From an uncultured Candidatus Melainabacteria bacterium (GTDB taxonomy: Bacteria; Cyanobacteriota; Vampirovibrionia; Gastranaerophilales; Gastranaerophilaceae): 15,177 bases of DNA. Below, one piece after another: positions 7,324-14,225 of this stretch. The stretch lies in NCBI GenBank assembly GCA_937891325.1, contig CALAFU010000032.1, forward strand, positions 1 through 15,177, written 5' to 3'. Position 1 is the stretch's first letter. Each line of letters begins with the position of its first letter. The translations under genes and the position numbers were made by a program. The notes beneath the pieces are model-generated. The model was given only the letters and a program-made list of their open reading frames with translations, did no database searches and was not told the DNA's origin.

Positions 7324-8125
7324 AATCAATCTTATCAACGGGGAAAAGTTGTTTCATGTATTTTGCTTCTTGAATATCTATATCTGCGTAGATTGCACAT
7401 TCTCTATCTTCTGCGTTTGCAACCACTTGTGAGGTTGGAGTAATAATCATAGAATTACCAATTCCGCAGAAATCATCAGAAACTTGCTTTGTTTGGTTGC
7501 TTACGATTAAGAATAGAGCGTTGTCATAGGCTCTTGTTCTACACATAGAAACAAACATTTCTTGAGCATATTTTTTTGTTTCTTCATTATCATAAACTTC
7601 ATTTGGAACAAGCCAAGCAGTTGGCATTGCAATTATTTGAACTCCCTTTTTCATCATTTCGTTAATGAATACAGGGTATCTCATATCGTAGCAGATTGTT
7701 AAACCTACTTTTGCAAAGTCGAAATGTGCAATTTTCATTTCAGTTCCGGCTGTAATTCTTTGACCTTCTGTTTCGCCCATATAATTGAATAAATGAATTT
7801 TGTCATAAACTTCAATAATTTCGCCCATTCTATCAATGGCAAAAGTTGAGTTATAAAGTTTATCGCCAATTTTTCTAACAATACTACCTGCAACGATATT
7901 TGTATTATATTCTTTTGCAAGTTGTTGCATTGTTTTAATTACTTCTCCACCGTTTTCATCTTCTGGTGAGTCTTTGTAGGCAATACTTGTTGTGAAAAAT
8001 TCTGGAACAATAACTAAATCAAGCTTCTTATCCTTGTTGAATTTTATGTAATGCTCTACTTTTTTTAAGTTAGTTTCTTTATCACCTAATAATGATTTTA
8101 ATTGAATGTTTAAAATGCCTGCCAA
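7322..8125 (-). CDS. Carbon-nitrogen hydrolase (nitrilase superfamily)
   Basis: A 267-residue cytosolic amidohydrolase with the complete Glu-Lys-Cys triad: E42 in VIVPEFF, K109 in YDKIHLF and C145 in LTICYDMRYP. The pattern GLTICYDMRYP and the size resemble omega-amidase / Nit2-like members, which hydrolyse small deaminated amides such as alpha-ketoglutaramate. The substrate cannot be fixed from sequence, so the gene is left unnamed. The start codon is TTG at 8125, supported by an AGAGG Shine-Dalgarno (8132-8136) 6 nt upstream. It lies 83 bp upstream of rmlC on the same strand; a link to sugar synthesis is not implied. It is divergent from the TPR gene at 8201. Confidence 0.88.
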   Translation of the reverse strand: MAGILNIQLKSLLGDKETNLKKVEHYIKFNKDKKLDLVIVPEFFTTSIAYKDSPEDENGGEVIKTMQQLAKEYNTNIVAGSIVRKIGDKLYNSTFAIDRMGEIIEVYDKIHLFNYMGETEGQRITAGTEMKIAHFDFAKVGLTICYDMRYPVFINEMMKKGVQIIAMPTAWLVPNEVYDNEETKKYAQEMFVSMCRTRAYDNALFLIVSNQTKQVSDDFCGIGNSMIITPTSQVVANAEDRECAIYADIDIQEAKYMKQLFPVDKID

Positions 8126-8135
8126 AATTCACCTC

Positions 8136-8177
8136 TAGAATGTTCTAATACGCATTTATATTATATAATAAAAATGC
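8136..8177. promoter_or_regulatory. Divergent promoter region with overlapping -10 boxes
   Basis: The 10-bp palindrome ATTATATAAT (8160-8169) gives a consensus TATAAT on the plus strand (8164-8169) and on the minus strand (8165-8160). It is embedded in GCATTT (8152-8157) / AAATGC (8172-8177). A second inverted repeat, TAGAA (8136-8140) TG TTCTA (8143-8147), covers the plus-strand -35 position. The two promoters probably exclude each other. No convincing -35 is seen on either strand. Confidence 0.4.
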
Positions 8178-8200
8178 AATAAACTTGAAAGGACTAAACT

Positions 8201-8698
8201 ATGACTGAAAAGGATTATAAATACTATTTGGAAGAAGGAATTAAAAAGACAAACGAGGGCAAGTTTGAAGAAGCTCTAGAGGATTTAGAAAAATCTTTAG
8301 AACTTAAACCTGATCATGCGTTAACTCATTTTTCAAAAGGTATAGCTTATCACAATTTGAAACAATTACGTGCAGCTTATGAAAATTACGAGCATGCAAT
8401 TAAAATCGACGAAAAAATGGTAGATGCATATTATAACAGAGCGCAAGCAATTTTAGCATTTGATAACCCGTCAGAAGATGAATTGAAAGAGGCAAAAGCT
8501 GATTTGGAACAAGCGACAAAATTAGATGATAAATTTATTGATGCATATTACTATCTAGCAATTGTAAAAATGAAACTAGGGTTATATGAAAGTGCAATTG
8601 TCTCTCTAGACAAGGTTTTAGCAATTCAACCTCAATCACCATATTCAAAGGCTTTGAAAAAATTGATTATGAAAAAATATTTACACATGGATATTTAG
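8201..8698 (+). CDS. Four-TPR protein
   Basis: A 165-residue soluble protein made almost entirely of tetratricopeptide repeats, about residues 6-39, 40-73, 74-111 (with a short insert at 89-95) and 112-145. The canonical pattern is clear in EGKFEEALEDLEKSLELKPD and in LYESAIVSLDKVLAIQP. No signal peptide, membrane segment or enzymatic domain, so it is presumably a protein-protein interaction scaffold. RBS AAAGGA about 7 nt before the ATG. It appears monocistronic, as a new -10 box follows at 8774. Partners unknown. Confidence 0.85.
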   Translation: MTEKDYKYYLEEGIKKTNEGKFEEALEDLEKSLELKPDHALTHFSKGIAYHNLKQLRAAYENYEHAIKIDEKMVDAYYNRAQAILAFDNPSEDELKEAKADLEQATKLDDKFIDAYYYLAIVKMKLGLYESAIVSLDKVLAIQPQSPYSKALKKLIMKKYLHMDI

Positions 8699-8773
8699 TA
8701 CATTCTTAGTAAAATTTTGTTACAGCGGTAGAAGCATGCTAGCAATTAATATTTTTACGGGTTTTAAACCTTT

Positions 8774-8779
8774 TATAAT
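8774..8779 (+). promoter_or_regulatory. Consensus -10 box of the peptidase operon
   Basis: TATAAT 21 nt before the ATG at 8800. The -35 is poor (TTTTTA at 8752-8757, 16-nt spacer). Predicted start about 8786 leaves a 14-nt leader that holds the AAGGA ribosome-binding site. Confidence 0.4.
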
Positions 8780-8799
8780 ACACAAGAAAAGGAAGATAG

Positions 8800-10482
8800 A
8801 TGAAAATTCAAAATTTAATGTCACATTTTAAAATAGGCAAAGCAAACAAGAATAACAATATTCAAAAAACAAAGCCGATGCCTTTGGATAGTGTTAGTTT
8901 TTCTCATAATACTAAAGATAATGAACAAAAATTTGTTGCATTGAGAGAAGAAATTTCTAAAGATATGAAACCGATTATGTCAGGTGTTGAATCTGCATGT
9001 TGGGATTTCTACACAGAAAGTACTCCAGAAAATATGGACAAAATGAATTCAGCGCAAGACAAAGCTGATAATTTTTATGATAACAAAGAAACTTACGCAA
9101 AATTGAAAGAAATCAATGATGCAGGTGGTGTAAGTGATAAAAAATTGAAAAAACAACTTCGTAATTTAACTTCTGCTTTCGGTGACGGCATTGAATTTAA
9201 GGAAGAATTAAAGGCTATGAGTACAAAAGAAAACGAAATTTCTCAAAAATTGAACTCATACCAAATGACAATGGACGGAAAACCTGTTTCTAAAGCTGAA
9301 ATTTCAAAAATTATGGAAACAGAAAAAAATCCTGAGGTTCGTAAAAAAGCCGCAGATGCGAAGATTAAATCAGGTGACTTAATTGCTGATGACCTGGTAG
9401 AATTAGTAAAAATGAGAAACGATTTTGCCAAGAAAAAAGGTTATGACAACTATTTTGACTATATGTTAGAAGAAAATTACGATATCAAACCAAAAGAGCT
9501 TGATAAACTTTTGACTGATGTTGCAGAAAATACAAAAGAGTCCAATAAAAAAGTTATGGACGGCGTAAAGGCTGATTTATCAAAAGCCTTTGGTGTTGCA
9601 CCAGAAGATTTAAGAAGTTATCACTTTGGATATTTAGCAGGTGATAATCCAGAAAAACTTGTAAACGATGAAATTAAATCAAAAGAGGAAGTTGTGGATA
9701 TCTCTAAAAAAGCGTATGCCGGCATGGGATATGATGTGGATAAACTTCCAATTAAACTAGACTTGTTCCCTCGTGAAAATAAAAATACTCATGGGTTCTC
9801 ATTCCCAATTGAAGCAGGCAAAGATGCTAGAATTTTAGCAAATTTGACTAATAATGTTTCAAGTATTGATACTTTAATGCACGAGTTGGGACACTCTGTA
9901 TTTACAGTAAAAACAAATCCAAATTTACCATATATGGAACAAGATACAACAAGCACAATGACTGAAGCTGTTGCAATGATGATGGGTGATATGCCAAGAA
10001 CAGAAGGACTTATCAAGGATAAGGTTTCACCTGAAACCTTTGCAAAATTCCAAAAATCAGCAGCAGAAGAAGATTCAAAATTTGTTGGTTCAAGTATGGC
10101 AATTATAGATTTTGAAAGAAATATGTACAAAAATCCTGACCAAGATTTGAAACAACTTTGGAAGGATATGGGTGTAAAATACAAAGGTAGAAGTGAACAA
10201 GACGAGGCTACAAATGAATGGGCTACAATTCCGCACTTCTTGTCTCACCCAGCGTATTATCAAAACTACTTTAGAGCGTCATTAATAAAGGCTCAATTAT
10301 ATGATGGTTTAACTAAAAAATTCGGTAACTTAACTGAAAATAAAGATACTGCAAAATATTTGGACGAACATATTTTCCAATATGGTGGTTCAAAAGAAGA
10401 TGATGAAATCTTAGAAGAAGTTACAGGCAAACCTCTTACTGCAGAGGCATTTTGTGAAAGAATTAATAAAACTGTAAAATAA
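8800..10482 (+). CDS. ACE-like (M2-type) zinc metallopeptidase
   Basis: A 560-residue gluzincin. The zinc site is HELGH (H361, E362, H365) with third ligand E389 in TEAVAMMMG. The 24-residue interval between second His and Glu equals that of angiotensin-converting enzyme (M2: HEMGH then Glu 24 on). The C-terminal PHFLSHPAYYQNYF (H479, Y490) resembles the His/Tyr transition-state pair of ACE. The N-terminal helix ESACWDFYTESTPENMDKMN also looks M2-like. M3-type oligopeptidases are related and cannot be fully excluded. No signal peptide, so it is probably a cytosolic oligopeptidase or dipeptidyl carboxypeptidase. The first 40 residues are a low-complexity basic/Asn-rich tail ahead of the helical domain. 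RBS AAGGA 6 nt before the ATG. The next gene begins 15 bp after its stop. Confidence 0.85.
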   Translation: MKIQNLMSHFKIGKANKNNNIQKTKPMPLDSVSFSHNTKDNEQKFVALREEISKDMKPIMSGVESACWDFYTESTPENMDKMNSAQDKADNFYDNKETYAKLKEINDAGGVSDKKLKKQLRNLTSAFGDGIEFKEELKAMSTKENEISQKLNSYQMTMDGKPVSKAEISKIMETEKNPEVRKKAADAKIKSGDLIADDLVELVKMRNDFAKKKGYDNYFDYMLEENYDIKPKELDKLLTDVAENTKESNKKVMDGVKADLSKAFGVAPEDLRSYHFGYLAGDNPEKLVNDEIKSKEEVVDISKKAYAGMGYDVDKLPIKLDLFPRENKNTHGFSFPIEAGKDARILANLTNNVSSIDTLMHELGHSVFTVKTNPNLPYMEQDTTSTMTEAVAMMMGDMPRTEGLIKDKVSPETFAKFQKSAAEEDSKFVGSSMAIIDFERNMYKNPDQDLKQLWKDMGVKYKGRSEQDEATNEWATIPHFLSHPAYYQNYFRASLIKAQLYDGLTKKFGNLTENKDTAKYLDEHIFQYGGSKEDDEILEEVTGKPLTAEAFCERINKTVK

Positions 10483-10497
10483 ATAGGAGAAATAACT

Positions 10498-11154
10498 ATG
10501 GCAGATATGAATGTAAACGGTTTAGGCAACATACAAAATACAAACTTATCTTCAACAGAAAGAGCAGAACAAAAACCTGAAGAGATTATGCTTTTTGGCG
10601 CATCTGCATCAGAATCTATGGAAGCTCAAGGCAAAATTAGAAGAACTGCAATTAAAAGCTATAAAGGAAATATTGCAGGACAAGATTTTAACTTGAGAAG
10701 AAGAAATAACATTATGGAAAGAGGTTACCAAATTATTGGTAATATTGGTGACAAAAAGGTTGATGTTGAAGAACGCAACAAAATTGTGTCAATGACTAAT
10801 GAAAAATCTTTTTCAGGTAAAATTGGCAATGAAAAATTTAAAATGAAATCTAACGAAAAAGTTCTTTCAGTAAGTGCTAAAAAGACTTATCAAGGAACAT
10901 ATAAAGGTAAGTCATTTAAAGTTGAATACGCAAAAGAAAACGCTGTTTTAGATGACGGCGATAGAGTTATGACAGGCACTTATGGCGATCAAAAAGTTGA
11001 TGTAAAATTCGACAAAAAAATATTTGGATTTTCAGATAATATCGACGAAAACAAATTACCAAAAGACTTTGCTGATGTTGCAGCTTTGATTATGGTTGTA
11101 AATAATGACCAAGCTGAAAGAAGTAAAAATCCAAACGACAGCAATGTTAGATAA
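10498..11154 (+). CDS. Unrecognised protein of five ~26-residue beta-type repeats
   Basis: A 218-residue protein I do not recognise. After an Asn/Ser-rich N-terminus (1-50) come five units sharing G-x-[IY]-x(4)-[FV]-[NDK]-[LVM], centred on G57, G81, G107, G133 and G160 (spacing 24, 26, 26, 27). Examples are SYKGNIAGQDFNL, SFSGKIGNEKFKM and TYQGTYKGKSFKV. Alternating polar and hydrophobic residues around a turn suggest stacked beta-hairpins. A helical tail follows (KDFADVAALIMVVNN, 189-203). No signal peptide, TM helix or Cys. RBS AGGAG (10485-10489), 8 nt before the ATG. Second gene of the operon with the M2-type peptidase, so a substrate, inhibitor or partner role is conceivable but unproven. 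Followed by a strong terminator. Confidence 0.75.
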   Translation: MADMNVNGLGNIQNTNLSSTERAEQKPEEIMLFGASASESMEAQGKIRRTAIKSYKGNIAGQDFNLRRRNNIMERGYQIIGNIGDKKVDVEERNKIVSMTNEKSFSGKIGNEKFKMKSNEKVLSVSAKKTYQGTYKGKSFKVEYAKENAVLDDGDRVMTGTYGDQKVDVKFDKKIFGFSDNIDENKLPKDFADVAALIMVVNNDQAERSKNPNDSNVR

Positions 11155-11177
11155 AATAAAATTAAAATAATTTTATA

Positions 11178-11212
11178 AAAGGGTTGAACTTTTAATGGTT
11201 CAACCTTTTATT
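11178..11212. terminator. Bidirectional intrinsic terminator
   Basis: GGTTGAAC (11182-11189) pairs perfectly with GTTCAACC (11198-11205), 8-nt loop, extended by AAAA/TTTT with one bulged G. T-rich tracts follow on both strands, so it can end the peptidase operon and the convergent matrixin gene, whose stop codon is inside the plus-strand T-tract. Confidence 0.85.
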
Positions 11213-12572
11213 TTATCCATTTTAAGGCAACCTGAATCATTTCGTCTTGAGAAATGTCGTTACCTGCATTTTTATATTGTTCTATTGCGTTTTTTGCTTC
11301 CTCTTTTTTATCTAAATTTGCGCAAACTGAGATGAAATTATAAAGATTACCTTTGATTTTTGGATTTGCTTCAAATGCACTCTTTAAGTATGGATAAGCC
11401 TCGTCAAAACGATTTAATTTGTGATAGCAAATTCCAATGTTTTCATCAATCAGACTTGTATCTGTGCCGTTACTAGCGTATTGTTTTGCGTATTTAAAAT
11501 ATTTTATTGCTGTTTCATATTTTTTAGAAATGTAATAGCATTGTGCCATTGAGCGATAAACATCAGGGTCAGTAGCATCAATCGACAATGCTTTTTTGTA
11601 AGCCTCTAATGCATCGTTTAGTTTTCCTTGGTCATAATAAACTTGTCCTAACTGAATCCAAGAGGTTGTTTTGTTTGGAATTTTTTCTGCATAGCTAAGC
11701 GCTTCTTTAAGTTTAGTATCTTCGTAACCACTTTTTGCGCTAGAAACTTCCTCTTGATTTTTAGAATACATCAAGCGAATAGTTTCTTTGTCTTTTGAAC
11801 TAAATTCACTTGAAGCATTAAAACCATACATAACGTCATTTTTGCTTTGGCTGTGTCCCATAATTCCGATAGCATGACCGATTTCGTGAACAGCGACAGC
11901 ATAAAGTTTTGTTTTTGGAAGATAATTTCCATGATTGTCAATTTGCAATAATTTTATGTGAGCGGTGTTTATTTCACCTTTTTGATTGTAATTAAGGTCG
12001 GTATTTCCTTGTTTGTAATAACCGTCACCGCTAGAGTGCTCAAGACTATTAACTATATCTACGACAATATCTGCTTTTTTTCTGTCTTGTGTAATCATAA
12101 ATTTGAAAAGTTCAGGAAAAGTCTTGTTATATTTTGCAAATGCTTGATATACGGTTGTTTGATAATTTGAATTTGTAACCCAAATAGCTATGGTCTTTTT
12201 AGTCCATTTGTGAACTTGCCCTGTGCTGTCAATTGCGTTGTGTAAATAGTTGTTATCGGAATTGCTAGAGGAATTGTTTACTAAGCTAAAATCACTTTTT
12301 GAAGAATTTGAATCGTCATCAGAAACTTCATCAGGTAAATCAATGTCTTCCAGCCCATTTAATGAAAACTTGTTATCTTCTTGAATAGAGTTGTTTTCAA
12401 TGTTTTTGTCTGCTGTGTTAAAATGAGGTTTTATAACTCCTCTAAGTTGATAACCAAAGATAGCAACTGTTGCAATAATGATAATTGCAATCATTTTCAT
12501 TGGATTTTTGTTGTTGCCGTTGTTTGGATTATTTTGGTTTGGTAAATTATTATAATTATAATTTTGACTCAT
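11208..12572 (-). CDS. Membrane-anchored matrixin-type metalloprotease with TPRs
   Basis: A 454-residue protein with a clear modular order: an Asn-rich cytoplasmic N-terminus (1-24); one membrane helix (about 25-40, MKMIAIIIIATVAIFG); an acidic Ser/Asn/Asp-rich linker (55-110); a metzincin catalytic domain (about 118-270); and a C-terminal block of three to four TPRs (about 284-435). The zinc motif is complete, HEIGHAIGIMGH, with H229, H233 and H240 as ligands and E230 as base. The Met-turn is M248 in NDVMYG. This fits the peptidase M10/matrixin type, here presumably facing outside the cytoplasm. Fusion to TPRs suggests that it binds partner proteins or forms an assembly. No propeptide cysteine switch is seen. 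The RBS is weak (AGAG about 7 nt upstream). It appears monocistronic. Confidence 0.88.
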   Translation of the reverse strand: MSQNYNYNNLPNQNNPNNGNNKNPMKMIAIIIIATVAIFGYQLRGVIKPHFNTADKNIENNSIQEDNKFSLNGLEDIDLPDEVSDDDSNSSKSDFSLVNNSSSNSDNNYLHNAIDSTGQVHKWTKKTIAIWVTNSNYQTTVYQAFAKYNKTFPELFKFMITQDRKKADIVVDIVNSLEHSSGDGYYKQGNTDLNYNQKGEINTAHIKLLQIDNHGNYLPKTKLYAVAVHEIGHAIGIMGHSQSKNDVMYGFNASSEFSSKDKETIRLMYSKNQEEVSSAKSGYEDTKLKEALSYAEKIPNKTTSWIQLGQVYYDQGKLNDALEAYKKALSIDATDPDVYRSMAQCYYISKKYETAIKYFKYAKQYASNGTDTSLIDENIGICYHKLNRFDEAYPYLKSAFEANPKIKGNLYNFISVCANLDKKEEAKNAIEQYKNAGNDISQDEMIQVALKWIK

Positions 12573-12665
12573 AAATATCTCTATACTTCGCTTTTTGTGC
12601 TATTTTTAACTGAAATTTTAACATGTTTAAATACTGAAATCAATTTATTTACAAATTTGTGCTAG

Positions 12666-12671
12666 TATAAT
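12666..12671 (+). promoter_or_regulatory. Consensus -10 box upstream of the MATE gene
   Basis: TATAAT. The region is AT-rich and no -35 at 16-18 nt is convincing (TTTACA at 12648-12653 is only 12 nt away). Transcription would start near 12678, giving a leader of about 66 nt. Confidence 0.4.
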
Positions 12672-12702
12672 GTTTGAGAAATATAGAAATGGCAAAATGT
12701 GG

Positions 12703-12720
12703 TTGGACAGATTTGCCCAA
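12703..12720. repeat. 18-bp near-palindrome in the MATE leader
   Basis: TTGGACAGATTTGCCCAA matches its own reverse complement at 14 of 18 positions, with perfect TTGG and CCAA ends. It lies downstream of the predicted transcription start and 23 bp before the ATG. It could be an operator or a short RNA hairpin. Confidence 0.3.
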
Positions 12721-12743
12721 CGGTTTATAAAAGGGTGTATGAA

Positions 12744-14093
12744 ATGGCAACAAAAGAGTTAACTAGCGGACAACCTTTAAAATTAATCTTAGAATTTATG
12801 TTTCCTATTTTTATAGGTAATCTGTTTCAGCAGTTGTATAACTTTGTAGATGCTGTAATTGTAGGACGTTATGTCGGAATTAAGGCTCTTGCTGCAGTTG
12901 GTACAACAGCACCTTTGCTATTTTTTGTTATAAGTTTTATTTTTGCTTCAACTCAAGGTTTTACGGTTGTTCTAGCTCAACGATTTGGTGCTAGAGATTA
13001 TGACATGGTGCGCAAATCTTTTACAACATCAGTTTATTTATCAGGCGGGTTAATGTTGCTTATGACCTTGGTTTCAACACCTTTTACATATCAAATGTTG
13101 TCTTTTTTAAGAACTCCGTCTGATATTATTGATATGGCAAATGTATATTTATTTATTATGTTTGCGGGAATTTTTGCAACAGTTTTTTATAACTTGTCTT
13201 CAAACGTAATTAGAGCGCTAGGTGATAGCAAAACTCCACTTTATTTCTTGATTTTTTCATCAATTTTGAATATCTTTTTAGCATTGTTATTTGTTGTTAA
13301 ATTCAGAATGGGTGTAGCTGGTGCAGGCTGTGCAACGGTTTTGGCGCAATTTGTTGCAACAATTTTGTGTGTAAGTTTTATGTTTTGGAAATTCCCAATT
13401 TTACATACACAAAAAGGTGATTGGAAAATTGATAAAGATTTTATGTTGGAACATTTGAGAATAGGTATTCCAATGGGATTTCAAATGTCAATTTTAACAC
13501 TTGGAATTTTGGCACTTCAATATGTTTTGAATGGATTAGGTTCAATAGCAGTAGCAGCGTATACAACAGCGATGAGAGTTGACCAAATATTCTCTCAAGT
13601 TTTTGTTGCTTTGGGTGCAACAATGGCAACTTTTACGGCTCAAAACTTTGGCGCAAATAAAATGGCAAGAATTAAACAAGGCGCAAAATCCGCTTTGGGT
13701 ATCGTTATTACAGTAACTGTTTTTGCTGTGGTTGTCTTAACTTTCTTCTCTCAAAATTTAATTCAAATGTTTATGATTGAACCAAACGAAGAAGTTATTA
13801 AATTGGGTGCGATGTATTTGCATATTATAATGATTTTCTTTATATTCTTAGGTCTGTTGCTACTTTACAGAAACATTTTGCAAGGTATGGGGCAAGTTGT
13901 CGTACCCCTTATTTCCGGTACAACAGAATTAATTATGAGAACGGTGTTTGCTTTTGCTTTCGGATTAAAGTTCGGATTTTTAGGAATTTGTTTTGCAACT
14001 CCTGCAGCTTGGTTTGGTGCAACAGTGGTACTATTTAGTGGTTATAAAATTAGCCTGTTGAAAATTCTAAAAAATAGAAGAAAACATGCGTGA
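12744..14093 (+). CDS. MATE family efflux transporter
   Basis: A 449-residue polytopic inner-membrane protein with about 12 hydrophobic helices in the usual two six-helix halves. The N-terminal signature PIFIGNLFQQLYNFVDAVIV, then GRYVG.KALAAVG, and SSNVIRALGDSKTPLYFLI are typical of bacterial NorM/DinF-like MATE proteins, which export organic cations or drugs in exchange for Na+ or H+. Substrate unknown. The second half starts near LRIGIPMGFQMSILTLGILA. Family length is 440-460. The ATG at 12744 is chosen because AAGGG at 12731-12735 is 8 nt upstream; a GTG at 12699 in frame would add 15 untypical residues over a near-palindrome. No partner gene follows. After the stop, an A/T-only hairpin and a run of seven Ts near 14114-14120 may weakly terminate. 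Confidence 0.93.
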   Translation: MATKELTSGQPLKLILEFMFPIFIGNLFQQLYNFVDAVIVGRYVGIKALAAVGTTAPLLFFVISFIFASTQGFTVVLAQRFGARDYDMVRKSFTTSVYLSGGLMLLMTLVSTPFTYQMLSFLRTPSDIIDMANVYLFIMFAGIFATVFYNLSSNVIRALGDSKTPLYFLIFSSILNIFLALLFVVKFRMGVAGAGCATVLAQFVATILCVSFMFWKFPILHTQKGDWKIDKDFMLEHLRIGIPMGFQMSILTLGILALQYVLNGLGSIAVAAYTTAMRVDQIFSQVFVALGATMATFTAQNFGANKMARIKQGAKSALGIVITVTVFAVVVLTFFSQNLIQMFMIEPNEEVIKLGAMYLHIIMIFFIFLGLLLLYRNILQGMGQVVVPLISGTTELIMRTVFAFAFGLKFGFLGICFATPAAWFGATVVLFSGYKISLLKILKNRRKHA

Positions 14094-14126
14094 TAGAAAA
14101 ATTTTAAGTTTAATTTTTTTCCCTAC

Positions 14127-14155
14127 TTGAAAAACAGCAAAAAATAGTTTATACT
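14127..14155 (+). promoter_or_regulatory. Near-consensus promoter upstream of the pilin-like gene
   Basis: TTGAAA (14127-14132) and TATACT (14150-14155) with a 17-nt spacer. Start about 14162. A strong AGGAG (14166-14170) and an ATG at 14178 follow directly, so this unit is built to translate the frame starting at 14178, not the frame of the downstream pilin. Confidence 0.6.
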
Positions 14156-14177
14156 GAATAAAAACAGGAGACTTGAT

Positions 14178-14225
14178 ATGGCTAGAATTAAAGATATACA
14201 ATGCTCTCAACCTTCGGGGGGGTAA
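14178..14225 (+). CDS. 15-codon ORF ending at a G7 tract, out of frame with the pilin
   Basis: Reads MARIKDIQCSQPSGG then stop. It has the best start signals of the region: AGGAG 7 nt upstream and the promoter at 14127-14155. The last codons TCG GGG GGG TAA contain a run of seven Gs (14216-14222). With eight Gs the frame would continue as VNASKNATFRLDD and on into the pilin-like protein without a stop; with six it would stop four codons later, after GKR. It is therefore either the off-state of a slippage-controlled gene, a regulatory leader peptide, or the 5' end of a gene broken by a one-base deletion or assembly error. Not recognised as a known peptide. Confidence 0.4.
   Translation: MARIKDIQCSQPSGG

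Noticed and set aside
8136..8147. LexA/SOS box at TAGAATGTTCTA
   Set aside because: The 2-nt gap does not match the known cyanobacterial or Bacillus-type LexA site spacing, and neither flanking gene is an SOS gene.
9243..10532. Minus-strand ORFs opposite the metallopeptidase gene
   Set aside because: Antisense shadows; the plus-strand frame has a complete zinc site and family-like length.
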